Notes under the pieces: model-generated | Database searches by the model: none | The model's input: the letters and a program-made list of their open reading frames with translations, nothing else | Told to the model about the DNA's origin: nothing | In this document: positions 35,379-44,489 of the stretch, one piece after another | Layout: each line of letters opens with the position of its first letter | How positions within the stretch are numbered: the first letter of the stretch is position 1 | Program-made: the position numbers and the translations under genes | From: Flammeovirga sp. SJP92 | GTDB lineage: Bacteria; Bacteroidota; Bacteroidia; Cytophagales; Flammeovirgaceae | Direction of reading: 5' to 3' | NCBI RefSeq assembly: GCF_001583495.1 | Contig: NZ_LQAQ01000015.1 | Span: 1 to 64,000, forward strand | DNA: 64,000 bases

Positions 35379-35660
35379 AGATTACTTATTTTGTAAATAT
35401 TTCACAACTTCTATTAAACATAATATCATTCTTACGTATTATATTAAGTAGGATAAATTGTACCTTAGTTATTGGTGCGTTTAGAGTTACAGTTAAAAGC
35501 TATATGAATTAAAACTTTCTCCATAAATTTTTAGTAAAAATGCTCACTATAACTTTATATTCGTGGTCCAATAAAGGGTCAATAAGGTAATATTACATTC
35601 TATAGTTACAAACACCCTTTATATAAATGTCAAATTAGAAACGATCAGAAAGAATTAACA
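35379..35660. other. Intergenic region upstream of the DnaJ-like gene
   Basis: About 280 AT-rich bases hold the presumed promoter of the co-chaperone gene. I see no clear -7/-33 pair and no ORF. Confidence 0.35.
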
Positions 35661-36554
35661 ATGGAATATATAGATTATTATAAAGTACTTGGGGTAGATA
35701 AAAATGCCTCTCAAAGCGAAATTAAAAAAGCATATAGAAAATTAGCTCGTCAATATCATCCAGATAAAAATCCTGATGATGAAGTGGCCAAAAAGAAGTT
35801 TCAGGAAATCAATGAAGCAAATGAGGTTTTAGGTGACGAGGAGAATAGAAAGAAATACGATAAGTACGGAAAAGACTGGGAACACGCAGATCAGTTTGAA
35901 TCACAAGGCTTCGGAGGCGGAGGATTCGGTGGTTTTGGCGGTGGCGGATTTGGCGGCTTCGGTGGAGGTGGCCAAGGAGGCGGCGACTTCTCGGATTTCT
36001 TCAACTCTATGTTTGGTGGTGGAGGTTTCTCTCAAAGACCTAAAAAAGGAGGAGACTACAAGGTCAATGTCACTTTGGATATCCGTGATATTTACAAGAC
36101 TGAAAAGCGTACTTACAAGATCAATAATAAAAATATCAGAGTTACAGTGCCTGCAGGTATAGCAGATGGTCAGGTAATTAAGATTCCGGGCCATGGTAAA
36201 GCAGGTATCAATGGTGGTCAGAACGGCGATTTATTGATTGCTTTTAAAATCACGAACAGCACTGATTTTGACCGTAAACTAAATGATCTTTTCAAAACAG
36301 TGGATATCGATTTATATACTGCGTTGTTGGGAGGTGACATTACAATAGACACCTTTGACAGTAAAGTGAAATTGAAAGTCAAAGAGGGAACACAAAACGG
36401 TACAACGGTAAAACTGAGAGGTAAAGGTTTCCCTAAATACAAGCAGGATGAAGTCTTTGGTGATTTGTATATCACTTATAATGTGAAAGTTCCAACTTCA
36501 CTTTCGGATGAACAAAAAGAACTGATCGAAAAAGTGAGAGAATTATCAGAATAA
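35661..36554 (+). CDS. DnaJ-family co-chaperone, CbpA type (no zinc finger)
   Basis: This 297-residue protein has a J domain (residues 1-68) with the HPD tripeptide in [12 protein letters not shown], which stimulates DnaK ATPase. It is followed by a glycine/phenylalanine region (about 80-125) made of repeated GGGFGG units, then the C-terminal substrate-binding domain (about 130-290) with [20 protein letters not shown] and [10 protein letters not shown]. The Cys-rich zinc domain of true DnaJ is absent, so it is CbpA/DjlA-like. No dnaK or grpE neighbours are present. Confidence 0.9.
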   Translation: MEYIDYYKVLGVDKNASQSEIKKAYRKLARQYHPDKNPDDEVAKKKFQEINEANEVLGDEENRKKYDKYGKDWEHADQFESQGFGGGGFGGFGGGGFGGFGGGGQGGGDFSDFFNSMFGGGGFSQRPKKGGDYKVNVTLDIRDIYKTEKRTYKINNKNIRVTVPAGIADGQVIKIPGHGKAGINGGQNGDLLIAFKITNSTDFDRKLNDLFKTVDIDLYTALLGGDITIDTFDSKVKLKVKEGTQNGTTVKLRGKGFPKYKQDEVFGDLYITYNVKVPTSLSDEQKELIEKVRELSE

Positions 36555-36580
36555 AAGAATGACTAAAATCAGTTCTTTTG

Positions 36581-36611
36581 TTGGATTAAGACGTACAATT
36601 GTTTATAATTG
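36581..36611 (+). promoter_or_regulatory. Likely promoter of the 35-residue microprotein
   Basis: TTG (36581-36583), a 20-bp spacer and TATAATTG (36604-36611) match the Bacteroidota consensus with one mismatch. The predicted start near 36618 leaves a leader of about 36 bases before the ATG at 36654. Confidence 0.45.
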
Positions 36612-36653
36612 TGGCGTTAAAAACCGAATTACATTCTCTTAACTCCAACGACA

Positions 36654-36761
36654 ATGATAGCAACAGCGTATTTGGAATATGCAGCAATGGGCTTCATGGT
36701 ACCTCCATTAGTAGGTGCAATTGCTTATGCTCTTATCACGTTAAAGAAAGACAAAGTTTAG
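36654..36761 (+). CDS. 35-residue single-span membrane microprotein
   Basis: The short frame ATG...TAG encodes a 35-residue peptide with a hydrophobic centre (about residues 10-30: AAMGFMVPPLVGAIAYALIT) and a basic tail LKKDKV, consistent with one transmembrane helix with its C-terminus inside. A promoter-like sequence lies 43 bases upstream of the ATG and a strong terminator follows 20 bases after the stop, so the unit is complete and independent. I do not recognise a family. Small membrane proteins of this kind often bind a larger complex; no partner is suggested by the neighbours (a DnaJ-like protein and a bestrophin). Confidence 0.55.
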   Translation: MIATAYLEYAAMGFMVPPLVGAIAYALITLKKDKV

Positions 36762-36778
36762 TCTTTTGCGTTAAAGAA

Positions 36779-36817
36779 ATAAAGGCGTTTGAACTTCATG
36801 TTTCAAACGCCTTTATT
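36779..36817. terminator. Bidirectional terminator between the microprotein and the bestrophin gene
   Basis: AAAGGCGTTTGAA (36781-36793) pairs with TTCAAACGCCTTT (36802-36814), giving a 13-bp stem with T- or A-rich flanks on both strands. Confidence 0.85.
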
Positions 36818-36825
36818 ATTATATT

Positions 36826-37845
36826 TTACATTAAAACATGCCCGTGAGGCTTCACTTTCTCTGGCAATTCTTCTTGCCCAAGCATCTCTTTTAAATCAAT
36901 CTCAATAGTATTACAAAGGCTTGTCATCGGTGTATCAAATGCTAGCCCTTCAAAAGGATTTTCTGCAAAATCACCCACAAATTCCATAATAAAATAAATT
37001 CCACCAACGATTGTAGTAAACGGAATAGTCAACCAGACTAAGCCCTCTCCCATGGCATTGAACTGAGAAACCATACCAAAAGGTAATAAAATAACAATTA
37101 GAATTGTCAACACAAATGATGTGTTAGCATATTGACGTGGCAAGGGGAAGTTTTTGATACGCTCACATTTGCCTTGCTGTGTATAAAAATCCTTCAGCAA
37201 CTTTTCTAGTTCAACATGTCTGAAATCATCAATTAAGCCTTTCTCTCTTAGTTCTAATAATTTTTGGGATTGATTACTGATGATCTGCGTACAGATATTT
37301 TTCTTTTCAAGCAACTCTTCCACCTCTTGATCCTTGATGAATAGTTTTAGCTCATCTTCCTCTGATAAAGATGCAAAAGTATCTCCCAATTCTTTTCTCA
37401 TTTCATTAGAAAGTTTGTGAGAATGTTCCCAAGGCTGAGGTTTCCATAATTGTCTACGCAATCTATACGTCCAGCCAATATGCCTTAAGATTAAATCCTT
37501 ATGGATTTCATATAATTCCTGCTCGCTTAACTTTTCTCCATTTATAAAAAGATTGGAGGTATAATCTCTTGCTAAAATTCCCCAACTTCTACTGCTATTG
37601 ATAATGGCACCCCATATTTTACGGGCTTCCCAAGTTCGTGCATAAGCTGAGTTGTTTTTAAAACCTACATAAAAAGCGACTGCAGTACCCACAATAGATA
37701 GAATAGACCATGGCAATTTGATCCAGGTCATATTAAAGTACTCATAAAGGACAACGATAAAAGCCGCGTATGACGCTAGAAAGAAAATTGGTTTGAATGC
37801 TTTGTGAAGAAAGACTTTGAAGTTTATGTTTCTGTTAATGTACAT
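36826..37845 (-). CDS. Bestrophin-family ion channel (UPF0187)
   Basis: This 339-residue membrane protein has the bacterial bestrophin pattern: an N-terminal membrane segment pair (about 20-75), the conserved block NNSAYARTWEARKIWGAIIN (about 64-83), a long cytoplasmic helical region (about 100-235), and a C-terminal membrane pair with GGIYFIMEFVGDFAENPFEG. Bacterial homologues form pentameric ion channels; eukaryotic bestrophins conduct chloride. The ion selectivity here is unknown. It converges on the microprotein gene and shares its terminator. Confidence 0.9.
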   Translation of the reverse strand: MYINRNINFKVFLHKAFKPIFFLASYAAFIVVLYEYFNMTWIKLPWSILSIVGTAVAFYVGFKNNSAYARTWEARKIWGAIINSSRSWGILARDYTSNLFINGEKLSEQELYEIHKDLILRHIGWTYRLRRQLWKPQPWEHSHKLSNEMRKELGDTFASLSEEDELKLFIKDQEVEELLEKKNICTQIISNQSQKLLELREKGLIDDFRHVELEKLLKDFYTQQGKCERIKNFPLPRQYANTSFVLTILIVILLPFGMVSQFNAMGEGLVWLTIPFTTIVGGIYFIMEFVGDFAENPFEGLAFDTPMTSLCNTIEIDLKEMLGQEELPEKVKPHGHVLM

Positions 37846-37968
37846 TTGTTTTGTAGCGTTTGGTTACTGTTTTCAGGAAGTTAAATTAAGGAAAACCTGT
37901 TGTTAGGCAAAATGTACTTCGAATATTTCATAGCTTTCAAAAAAAATGAGGCAAATTCAAAATACATT

Positions 37969-38060
37969 GTAAACTAAATTATAATCCATTTTCAATTGAC
38001 TTATTTATATAGAAAGTACAAGTTGTCTATGTTCTACCTTTCAAGCATCCATCATTAATA
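37969..38060 (-). repeat. Truncated remnant of the dispersed repeat (copy D)
   Basis: ATTGTAAACTAAATTATAAT at 37967 and the following GTTCTACCTTTCAAGC near 38032 match the left part of copy B (GTAAACTAAATTATCGTC and GTTCTACTTTCAAG). The rest has decayed. The right limit is approximate. Confidence 0.45.
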
Positions 38061-38140
38061 ATGAGATTCTTAACTTTCTTATGACTGCATCAGAATAAAA
38101 GTAGTAACTTATATAATAAACACCATCAACCTAAAAACCT

Positions 38141-38437
38141 ATGGAATATCAGCTGATTAATAATGAAGAGAAGAAACGATATGAATTTAATATCAATGGA
38201 GAAATTGCCCATGTCGATTATATGCTGGCGAGGGGTAATATTTATTTGACACATACTGAAGTCCCCTCTTCATTAGGCGGGCAAGGTATTGGCTCAAAAC
38301 TAATAAAGAGTGTTTTGACAGATATAAAGGAAAATACAGAGTACAAACTTTTTCCACTTTGCCCTTTTGTGGCCGCCTACATAAAAAAGCATACTGAATG
38401 GAAATCCATTTTATCTGACCTTGTAAATATTGAATAA
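38141..38437 (+). CDS. Small GNAT-like N-acetyltransferase (YjdJ/Gtn-type)
   Basis: This 98-residue protein is the short form of the GCN5-related acetyltransferase fold. The acetyl-CoA loop is GGQGIGSKLIKSVL (about 47-60), and the C-terminus has LFPLCPFVAAYIKKHTEW, the signature of the YjdJ group (COG2388), whose conserved Cys is visible in CPFV. The acceptor substrate is unknown. It stands alone, with its own terminator downstream. Confidence 0.88.
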   Translation: MEYQLINNEEKKRYEFNINGEIAHVDYMLARGNIYLTHTEVPSSLGGQGIGSKLIKSVLTDIKENTEYKLFPLCPFVAAYIKKHTEWKSILSDLVNIE

Positions 38438-38933
38438 GACATATCATTTATCATAAGCTTCAACAATTGGAGCAGAGGAAGAGAGTAAGTTCTCTTCTTT
38501 TTTTTGACTGATTTTATAAAAAAGTCAATTTATCCAGCAAACAATACATTTCCACTCCAAAACTAAAAGTTCACATTTCTGAACAAGACTACATTTGCGA
38601 CAAACTCTTAAAATTTCACCCCTCCAAAAGAAAGTACAATAATAAGATTTCGATTATTTAAGTCATTTTGCATCAATTAGTTGCAATAAAATGCAAATTC
38701 ATTACATCTAAAATAAATTTATATAAAACTGAAATTATTAGATAGGTACAATATTTAAATACAAATACATCAATTTACATTCAAATAATGCAATCAAACT
38801 TCATTTCAACTATCTGAAAATAATCACATTACCTATAAAATCTAACGCACCTGCTTTAACTAAAATATATCCTAAATAAAAGTTAAACCGTTAGAGAGAC
38901 CAAACCTAATTTACACCATTACTCACTGAAAAA
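38438..38933. other. Intergenic region between the acetyltransferase and the T9SS-secreted protein
   Basis: About 500 bases of very AT-rich DNA. It contains the acetyltransferase terminator (38476-38505) and a small inverted repeat TTGCA/TGCAA (about 38682-38697). No gene is seen. Confidence 0.4.
38476..38505 (+). terminator. Intrinsic terminator of the acetyltransferase gene
   Basis: GAAGAGA (38478-38484) pairs with TCTCTTC (38491-38497), followed by eight T. Confidence 0.65.
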
Positions 38934-41024
38934 ATGAAAAAGATATTATTCTTGTTACTCCTAATTTTAATTGTAAAAATCAATATTAACGCCACAACTT
39001 ACTCGATCTCAGATGACGTATCTGGTTACGTTTATATAGGAACTAGAGGAGATTTATCAGACTTTGTTGATGAAGATGGAAATTCTCTACCGTCATGGAA
39101 TGGAAATTATAACATTAGAATACAATCAGGAAAAAGTGTTTACCTTGGCAATAACCTTTTTGATCCTGATGTAGTGATTGATACTTTATTTTTAGATGGC
39201 ACGCTTAATAATACTGCTTATAGAACCACTACTCATTTTGGTACTGTAATTGTCTCAGGAACCGGAAATTTTAATGCTGATAATCACTCAGGAGGTCGTT
39301 TATATGTTAATGTTCAAGATATTGTTCTTGAAGAAGGGGCAGAATTTTCAGTACCATCTACAGGTACAGGGAATTACAGTGGATTGAATTGGACAGGAAG
39401 TATTACAGTAGAAGACAACGTTACTTTAAATACAAGTGGCGCATCTAATAACCTTATTACATTATCTCAAATCAATAGTTTACCAGGGAACAACCCTAAA
39501 ATTGTTGCACAAGGCACTTTAGAAGGAGTAGGAACCAATATTAATTCGGTTATCCTTAATGGAAATACGGCTATTACAGCTGACCTTTCTTCTTCTGACG
39601 TTAATATATATACTGAAGGGAACGACTTAGTTATAGCTAATACCATCAATGAAAATGTGACTATTTTTGCCGATTTGACTTCAAATGGCAATCCAACGGT
39701 AGACCTTTCGTTTGCAGGATCATCATCTGGTACTGTGACGTTAGCGCCTACCAACAACAGAGTAAGATCTGTCACCATGAATACTTCATCAACTGTAGGG
39801 GTTACGCTGGGATACAAAGTTGACGTTGTGAACTCATCTTATAACTTAGCTGCTTTAACACTTACAAATGGGAAATTAATTACCTCTGAAACCAATATTC
39901 TAACCCTTGATGAGTTTTCGTTTGTAACCAATGCAGTGTATTCATGGTCAGGTCATGCTTCTGGTGGCTTAAGTAATTCGTATATCGAAGGTCCTTTAGC
40001 AAAAGAAATCGACTTTAATACTGCTACTAAAACAGCATTAGGAATTTCTGGAAATGACTTTTTCTTGATGTTCCCTGTTGGAAAAAATGGCACGTTGAGA
40101 GAAGCTGGAATCGCTATTCCAACAGCAAATACAAAAACAACATTCAGAGTAGAGTATATCAATACAAAACACCCTAGTTTTAGAAATATTGATGCTTCAT
40201 CTACGGTTGATTTAGTAAGTGAATTTGAGTACTGGAATGTAGACAGAATTTCTGGATCTGCCGGCGCAGCGGTTGTCCTTACTTACAACACAAATAGCGG
40301 TTTGCAGAATGCTCATATTTTAGATGCACAAGTAATGCACTTTAATGGGTCAGTTTGGGAAGATCAAGGAAACCAATCGCAACATACTGTCGGTGATGAC
40401 GAAGGCACTTTGATGTCAGGTTTAGCAACAAGTTTCTCTCCATTTACATTGGGAGGTTCAAACAACCATGACTTGCCTGTAGAATTGACTTACTTTGAAG
40501 GAGAAAAAAATACAGACGGAACTGTTTCACTGTACTGGGAAACGGCTTCAGAAATCAACAATAGTCACTTTGAAGTACAAGGTTCTAGAGATGGACGTAC
40601 TTTTGATATCTTAGGACAAGTTGATGGAAATGGAAATTCAAATGTTTCAATTGAGTACGTATTTGATGTATCAATACAAGAAGCTCCAAATTATAAGTGG
40701 TACAGATTGAGACAAGTAGATTTTGATGGTGCTTATGAGTACTCTGAAATCATCCAAATGCAAACCAATGAAATTACTATTCAAGATTTAAACATATACC
40801 CTATTCCAGCGCAAGGAATGATTCACACAAAGATCGTTTCAAGCACAGAAGTAGAAATTACATCAGCATTTATCTACAACGCTTATGGAATGATGGTAAA
40901 AGAAATTGATACACACCATTTAGAAGATATTAATATTGCCAATTTATTGGATGGCGTTTACTTCTTAAGCATTACAACTGCCAAAGGAAGTAAAGATGTG
41001 AAGAGATTTATTGTTAGAAATTAA
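38934..41024 (+). CDS. Secreted surface protein with T9SS type A sorting domain
   Basis: This 696-residue protein has a Sec signal (LLLILIVKININA) and a long beta-strand-rich body (about 25-500) full of Asn, Thr and Ser repeats like those in passenger or adhesin domains, with no catalytic motif that I recognise. A fibronectin-like module (about 515-610) starts LPVELTYFEGE and contains WETASEINNSHFEVQ. The last 75 residues are a type IX sorting domain: LNIYPIPAQGMI, IYNAYGMMVKEI, LLDGVYFLSI and KRFIVRN. It would cross the outer membrane by T9SS and be anchored or released. The role is unknown, probably adhesion or matrix. Confidence 0.85.
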   Translation: MKKILFLLLLILIVKININATTYSISDDVSGYVYIGTRGDLSDFVDEDGNSLPSWNGNYNIRIQSGKSVYLGNNLFDPDVVIDTLFLDGTLNNTAYRTTTHFGTVIVSGTGNFNADNHSGGRLYVNVQDIVLEEGAEFSVPSTGTGNYSGLNWTGSITVEDNVTLNTSGASNNLITLSQINSLPGNNPKIVAQGTLEGVGTNINSVILNGNTAITADLSSSDVNIYTEGNDLVIANTINENVTIFADLTSNGNPTVDLSFAGSSSGTVTLAPTNNRVRSVTMNTSSTVGVTLGYKVDVVNSSYNLAALTLTNGKLITSETNILTLDEFSFVTNAVYSWSGHASGGLSNSYIEGPLAKEIDFNTATKTALGISGNDFFLMFPVGKNGTLREAGIAIPTANTKTTFRVEYINTKHPSFRNIDASSTVDLVSEFEYWNVDRISGSAGAAVVLTYNTNSGLQNAHILDAQVMHFNGSVWEDQGNQSQHTVGDDEGTLMSGLATSFSPFTLGGSNNHDLPVELTYFEGEKNTDGTVSLYWETASEINNSHFEVQGSRDGRTFDILGQVDGNGNSNVSIEYVFDVSIQEAPNYKWYRLRQVDFDGAYEYSEIIQMQTNEITIQDLNIYPIPAQGMIHTKIVSSTEVEITSAFIYNAYGMMVKEIDTHHLEDINIANLLDGVYFLSITTAKGSKDVKRFIVRN

Positions 41025-41351
41025 TCGCAAGATCATTAAAAGTTAGTTTTTCAGTTGAGTGTAAAAAGACTACTATTTTAGTAGTCTTTTTTATTTTTTG
41101 TTTCAACACAAACTTAATTGGTTCTCTTAAAATGTTCTATTACATAGGAAAAAAGTCATATCAACACTCTAAAAAATATCTTTAATCTAAATTTAAGTTA
41201 AATAAAACAATGTTTTACTTTCGTTATCTTACCATTTCCTAAAACACTAAACTTGTTCAATATCCAACAACGTATATTTGGAATGTAATAACAAAGTACT
41301 CAACTCTATTGACATTTAAGAGTGTTATTACAGTAACAACTATAAATTGAT
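41025..41351. other. Intergenic region upstream of the sulfatase
   Basis: 327 bases with the T9SS-protein terminator at its left end and an AT-rich promoter region. No clear consensus promoter or gene is seen. Confidence 0.4.
41063..41099 (+). terminator. Intrinsic terminator of the T9SS-secreted protein gene
   Basis: AAAAAGACTAC (41063-41073) pairs with GTAGTCTTTTTT (41081-41092), followed by T-rich sequence. Confidence 0.85.
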
Positions 41352-42911
41352 ATGAAACATATATTACTAACAACGTTAGCCGTTTTATTCGGCTTAACAG
41401 GATCGAATGCTTTTGCCAAAAAAGCACTAGAAAAGCCAAACTTCTTAATCCTTTGGGGTGATGATATCGGGATGTACAACCTTTCGTACTGGAACAGAGG
41501 TATGATGGGTTACAAGACACCAAACATCGACAGAATCGGTGAAGAAGGTATCGCGTTCACGGATTATATGGCAGAACAATCATGTACAGCAGGACGTTCA
41601 TCATTTATCACAGGACAATCAGGAATTCGTACAGGTATGACTAAAGTAGGTCTGCCGGGTGCGGAAAAAGGGCTTACAGATGATACTCCTACCCTTGCGG
41701 AGTTGATGAAAGCACAAGGTTATGCAACAGGTCAATTTGGTAAAAACCACTTTGGCGATAGAGATGTTGACCTTCCAACAAATCACGGTTTTGATGAGTT
41801 TTTTGGTAACTTATACCACTTAAATGCAGAAGAAGAACCAGAATTACCTGACTATCCTAAAGATCCAGCCTTCAAGAAAAAATTTGGACCAAGAGGTGTC
41901 ATTCACTCTTATGCCGATGGCCGTGTTTCTGATACAGGTCCATTGACCAAGAAAAGAATGGAAACAATTGACAACGAAGTAATGGGCGTTGCTCAAACGT
42001 TTATCAAATCTCAAGTAGAAGCTGAGAAGCCTTTCTTTGTATGGTTCAACACTACACGTATGCACTTCAGAACGCATATTAATGAAGACGAAAAAGGTTT
42101 ATCCAACGGTCAAGGTATTTATGCTGACGCAATGGTTTCTCATGATCAGGTAATTGGTCAAATGCTGGATTTCATTGAGGAGTTAGGTATAGAGGAAAAT
42201 ACTTTCGTAATGTACTCAACGGACAACGGTCCTCACTATAATTCATGGCCTGATGCTGCGGTGACTCCTTTCCGTGGTGAGAAAAACACAAACTGGGAAG
42301 GTGCTTACCGTGTACCATGTTTCGTGAAATATCCAGGTCATATTCCTGCAGGTCAAGTTTCAAACGGTATGGTTTCTCACTTAGACTGGGTGCCTACAAT
42401 TTTACACTATGCAGGTAATGAAACAATCAAAGAAGATTTATTAAAAGGTGGCGTAAAAGCCAATGGTAAAGAGTTCAAAGCTCACTTAGACGGTTACGAT
42501 TTAGTAGACCACTTAGCGGGTAAAGAAGAATCACCTCGTCATGAATTCTTGTACTTCAATGATGACGCACAATTGACAGCCATCCGTATGGACGATTGGA
42601 AAGTAGTATTTATGGAGCAAAGAGCACATCAAATGGCCGTTTGGTCAGAACCTTTCGTTCCACTAAGATTACCAAAAATCTTCAACTTACGTCGTGATCC
42701 ATATGAAAGAGCAGATATTGATTCAAATGCGTATTGGGATTGGTATTTTGATCACGTACCGTACTTATACATGGCACAAGATAAAGTGGGAGCTTTCATG
42801 AATACATTAGTGAAATACCCTCCAAAACAAAAAGCAGCGTCATTCTCTGTGGATCAAATCATTGAGATGATCATGCAACAAACTGAAGCGACAAAGGCGG
42901 CACACAACTAG
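41352..42911 (+). CDS. Secreted sulfatase, family S1 (formylglycine-dependent)
   Basis: This 519-residue arylsulfatase-like enzyme removes sulfate esters. It has a signal peptide ending GSNAFA (about 1-22), metal-binding Asp37-Asp38 in LILWGDDIG, and the formylglycine site Cys78-Thr-Ala-Gly-Arg82 with SSFITGQSGIRTG after it. Downstream are GKNHFGD (Lys-x-His), STDNGPHYNSWPD (metal ligands) and FRGEKNTNWEGAYRVP. Cys rather than Ser means maturation by FGE or an anSME-type enzyme, and neither is encoded in this window. The substrate is unknown; algal sulfated polysaccharides are possible for a marine polysaccharide degrader. It is a single-gene unit. Confidence 0.92.
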   Translation: MKHILLTTLAVLFGLTGSNAFAKKALEKPNFLILWGDDIGMYNLSYWNRGMMGYKTPNIDRIGEEGIAFTDYMAEQSCTAGRSSFITGQSGIRTGMTKVGLPGAEKGLTDDTPTLAELMKAQGYATGQFGKNHFGDRDVDLPTNHGFDEFFGNLYHLNAEEEPELPDYPKDPAFKKKFGPRGVIHSYADGRVSDTGPLTKKRMETIDNEVMGVAQTFIKSQVEAEKPFFVWFNTTRMHFRTHINEDEKGLSNGQGIYADAMVSHDQVIGQMLDFIEELGIEENTFVMYSTDNGPHYNSWPDAAVTPFRGEKNTNWEGAYRVPCFVKYPGHIPAGQVSNGMVSHLDWVPTILHYAGNETIKEDLLKGGVKANGKEFKAHLDGYDLVDHLAGKEESPRHEFLYFNDDAQLTAIRMDDWKVVFMEQRAHQMAVWSEPFVPLRLPKIFNLRRDPYERADIDSNAYWDWYFDHVPYLYMAQDKVGAFMNTLVKYPPKQKAASFSVDQIIEMIMQQTEATKAAHN

Positions 42912-42939
42912 CGCTATTCTGAATTAGCCTATATACCTT

Positions 42940-42973
42940 ACCCTCTTACAATTGATTTTGTGAGAGGGTTTTT
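42940..42973 (+). terminator. Intrinsic terminator of the sulfatase gene
   Basis: ACCCTCT (42940-42946) pairs with AGAGGGT (42963-42969), extended by TACA/TTGTG pairs, and is followed by TTTTT. Confidence 0.78.
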
Positions 42974-43089
42974 ATATTGAAGAAAACGCATTAAGTACTA
43001 AGTCAAAAATAAATCATAGTTAATTCTAATTTATTTTTTGTGAGTATAACGCTAAAAAACGTATTAATATTGGTTCTATTGAATACGCT

Positions 43090-43292
43090 GTAAACTAAAT
43101 TATCGTCAACTTTCACTCAACATTTCTACAAGCTTTGAAGGTTCTACTTTCAAGACCAAAGGGAGTACTGCCAAACTATAATGGTAGAAAGCTCAATGGC
43201 GCGAATGTTAAGCGTTAGCATCATTCGTGTCCTTCAGATCATCAGAAATCTCCTGATTTCTAAATACTATAAATAACGAAAACTTAGTTTAC
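43090..43292 (-). repeat. Dispersed repeat, copy B (internally deleted, 203 bp)
   Basis: Both ends are intact (GTAAACTA at 43090, TAGTTTAC at 43285-43292), but the centre between CTACTTTCAAG and GGGAGTACTG is missing compared with copies A and C. It abuts copy C in direct orientation, so the two form a tandem pair. Confidence 0.7.
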
Positions 43293-43657
43293 CGCAAACT
43301 TTCAATCAATTATTCTGCAGGCTTTTATGTCCTACTTCCAAGCGTCCTTCTTCTTCATTTTTCCATTGATGAAAAACGAAGCAAAAAATCTAGGCTTAGA
43401 AGTCAAAAGCTAAATTTCATTCCACTCGCCTAAATGATTTTAAACTCGCTTTGCTCAAACAAGAAAATCATTTTTTAACGGCTCAATGCATGAAATTCTT
43501 AACGCTTTTCCCTTCAATGCCAGGGGGGAGTACTACCAAACGAGTTAGATAGAAAACCCACTGGCACGAATGTTAAGCGTTAGCGTCATTCGTGCCTTAC
43601 AGATCATTAGAAATCTCCTGATTTCCAAACACTATAAATAACGAAAACTTAGTTTAC
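43293..43657 (-). repeat. Dispersed repeat, copy C (365 bp)
   Basis: This longer copy follows copy B directly. It keeps the central blocks of copy A in reverse orientation (TTTTTCCATTGATGAAAAAC, CAAACAAGAAAATCATTTTT, CTTCAATGCCAGGGGGGAGT) and the right end TAGTTTAC at 43650-43657. The left end is diverged (GCAAACTTTC). Confidence 0.7.
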
Positions 43658-43684
43658 AATGTAAATAAGTTTAGACTGATACAA

Positions 43685-43716
43685 AAAAGCGAACCCTTTA
43701 TGGATTCGCTTTTTAT
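43685..43716. terminator. Intrinsic terminator downstream of the small beta-barrel protein gene
   Basis: AAAAGCGAA (43685-43693) pairs with TTCGCTTTT (43705-43713), with further pairing inside the loop. On the minus strand it is followed by TTTTTTG. Confidence 0.78.
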
Positions 43717-43749
43717 TTTTATTCTAAATGCTTTGTGAGTTGGTCTTAA

Positions 43750-44289
43750 CTATAATCTGAACGTTACACCAAACTGTCCCCCAGAAACTGTTCCTCCTCC
43801 AAATTGAAGATTCAGCCCTATTAGATCTGTTATAAACCAACGGCCACCCACTTGAATACCACCACCAAAACCAGTAGAAGAATGACTATATCCATAAAAA
43901 CCAACATTGGCTCCTGCATATAAATCCCACTCCGAAGATAAATTTAATAAGCGGTTAAAATGATAATTACCAATAGCAGATAATGTCCATGCTGAACGGT
44001 CTTTGTGGTTATCCCAACGATTATGATAAGAGAAAACACCTCCTACCGAAATATCAGGATGAAAGCCATTGTACTCTCCACCAATATAAAATGGCACACC
44101 ATGGTTACTAAACCCAAATCCAGTATTTAAAAACCATGCGTGATTTCCTGAATAGGAACCTCCACTTTTTGAATTAGTGCTTTGCTGTTTTTTTTCTTGA
44201 GCTAAACTAAAAGTCGAAATCAATAATCCAGATATTAATAGCAGTACATATCTGAAATTTGTCAGTTTAATTTTCATAATAGGTTTCAT
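43750..44289 (-). CDS. Small outer-membrane beta-barrel-like protein
   Basis: This 179-residue secreted protein has a signal peptide ending STFSLAQ and a Ser/Gly linker, followed by alternating beta-strands rich in Gly and aromatic residues (FLNTGFGFSNHGVPFYIGGE, YAGANVGFYGYSH) and ending GGQFGVTFRL, as in outer-membrane barrels of 6-8 strands. I find no family-specific motif. The first Met (44289) and the fifth residue Met (44277) are both possible starts. The function is unknown. Confidence 0.7.
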   Translation of the reverse strand: MKPIMKIKLTNFRYVLLLISGLLISTFSLAQEKKQQSTNSKSGGSYSGNHAWFLNTGFGFSNHGVPFYIGGEYNGFHPDISVGGVFSYHNRWDNHKDRSAWTLSAIGNYHFNRLLNLSSEWDLYAGANVGFYGYSHSSTGFGGGIQVGGRWFITDLIGLNLQFGGGTVSGGQFGVTFRL

Positions 44290-44437
44290 TGTTAAACTTA
44301 AAACAAAGTAAACAATTCGATGAAAACTATTATGTTAATTGTATCATAATAAATAAAAAACAGTGATAAAAAATCATCACACTCTTAGAATAGGGCAATA
44401 CGGACATTTCATTAAGAAAAGTAATATGTCTTTATAT

Positions 44438-44470
44438 TTAAAAAGCCCGCAACGATTGTTGCGGGCTTCT
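44438..44470 (-). terminator. Terminator of the PstS-SpoIIE operon
   Basis: AAGCCCGCAAC (44443-44453) pairs with GTTGCGGGCTT (44458-44468), a perfect GC-rich stem followed by T's on the minus strand, 20 bases after the stop. Confidence 0.88.
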
Positions 44471-44489
44471 ATTCTAATAAGGTCTAATT

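Noticed and set aside
41352-42911. Sulfatase as part of a carrageenan or ulvan locus
   Set aside because: No SusCD, glycoside hydrolase or lyase lies next to it. It has its own terminator, and the flanking genes are a T9SS protein and repeats.
35001-43657. Repeat copies as a CRISPR array or integron
   Set aside because: There are only a few long copies with variable spacing, no short direct repeats with unique spacers, no cas or integrase genes and no attC structure.
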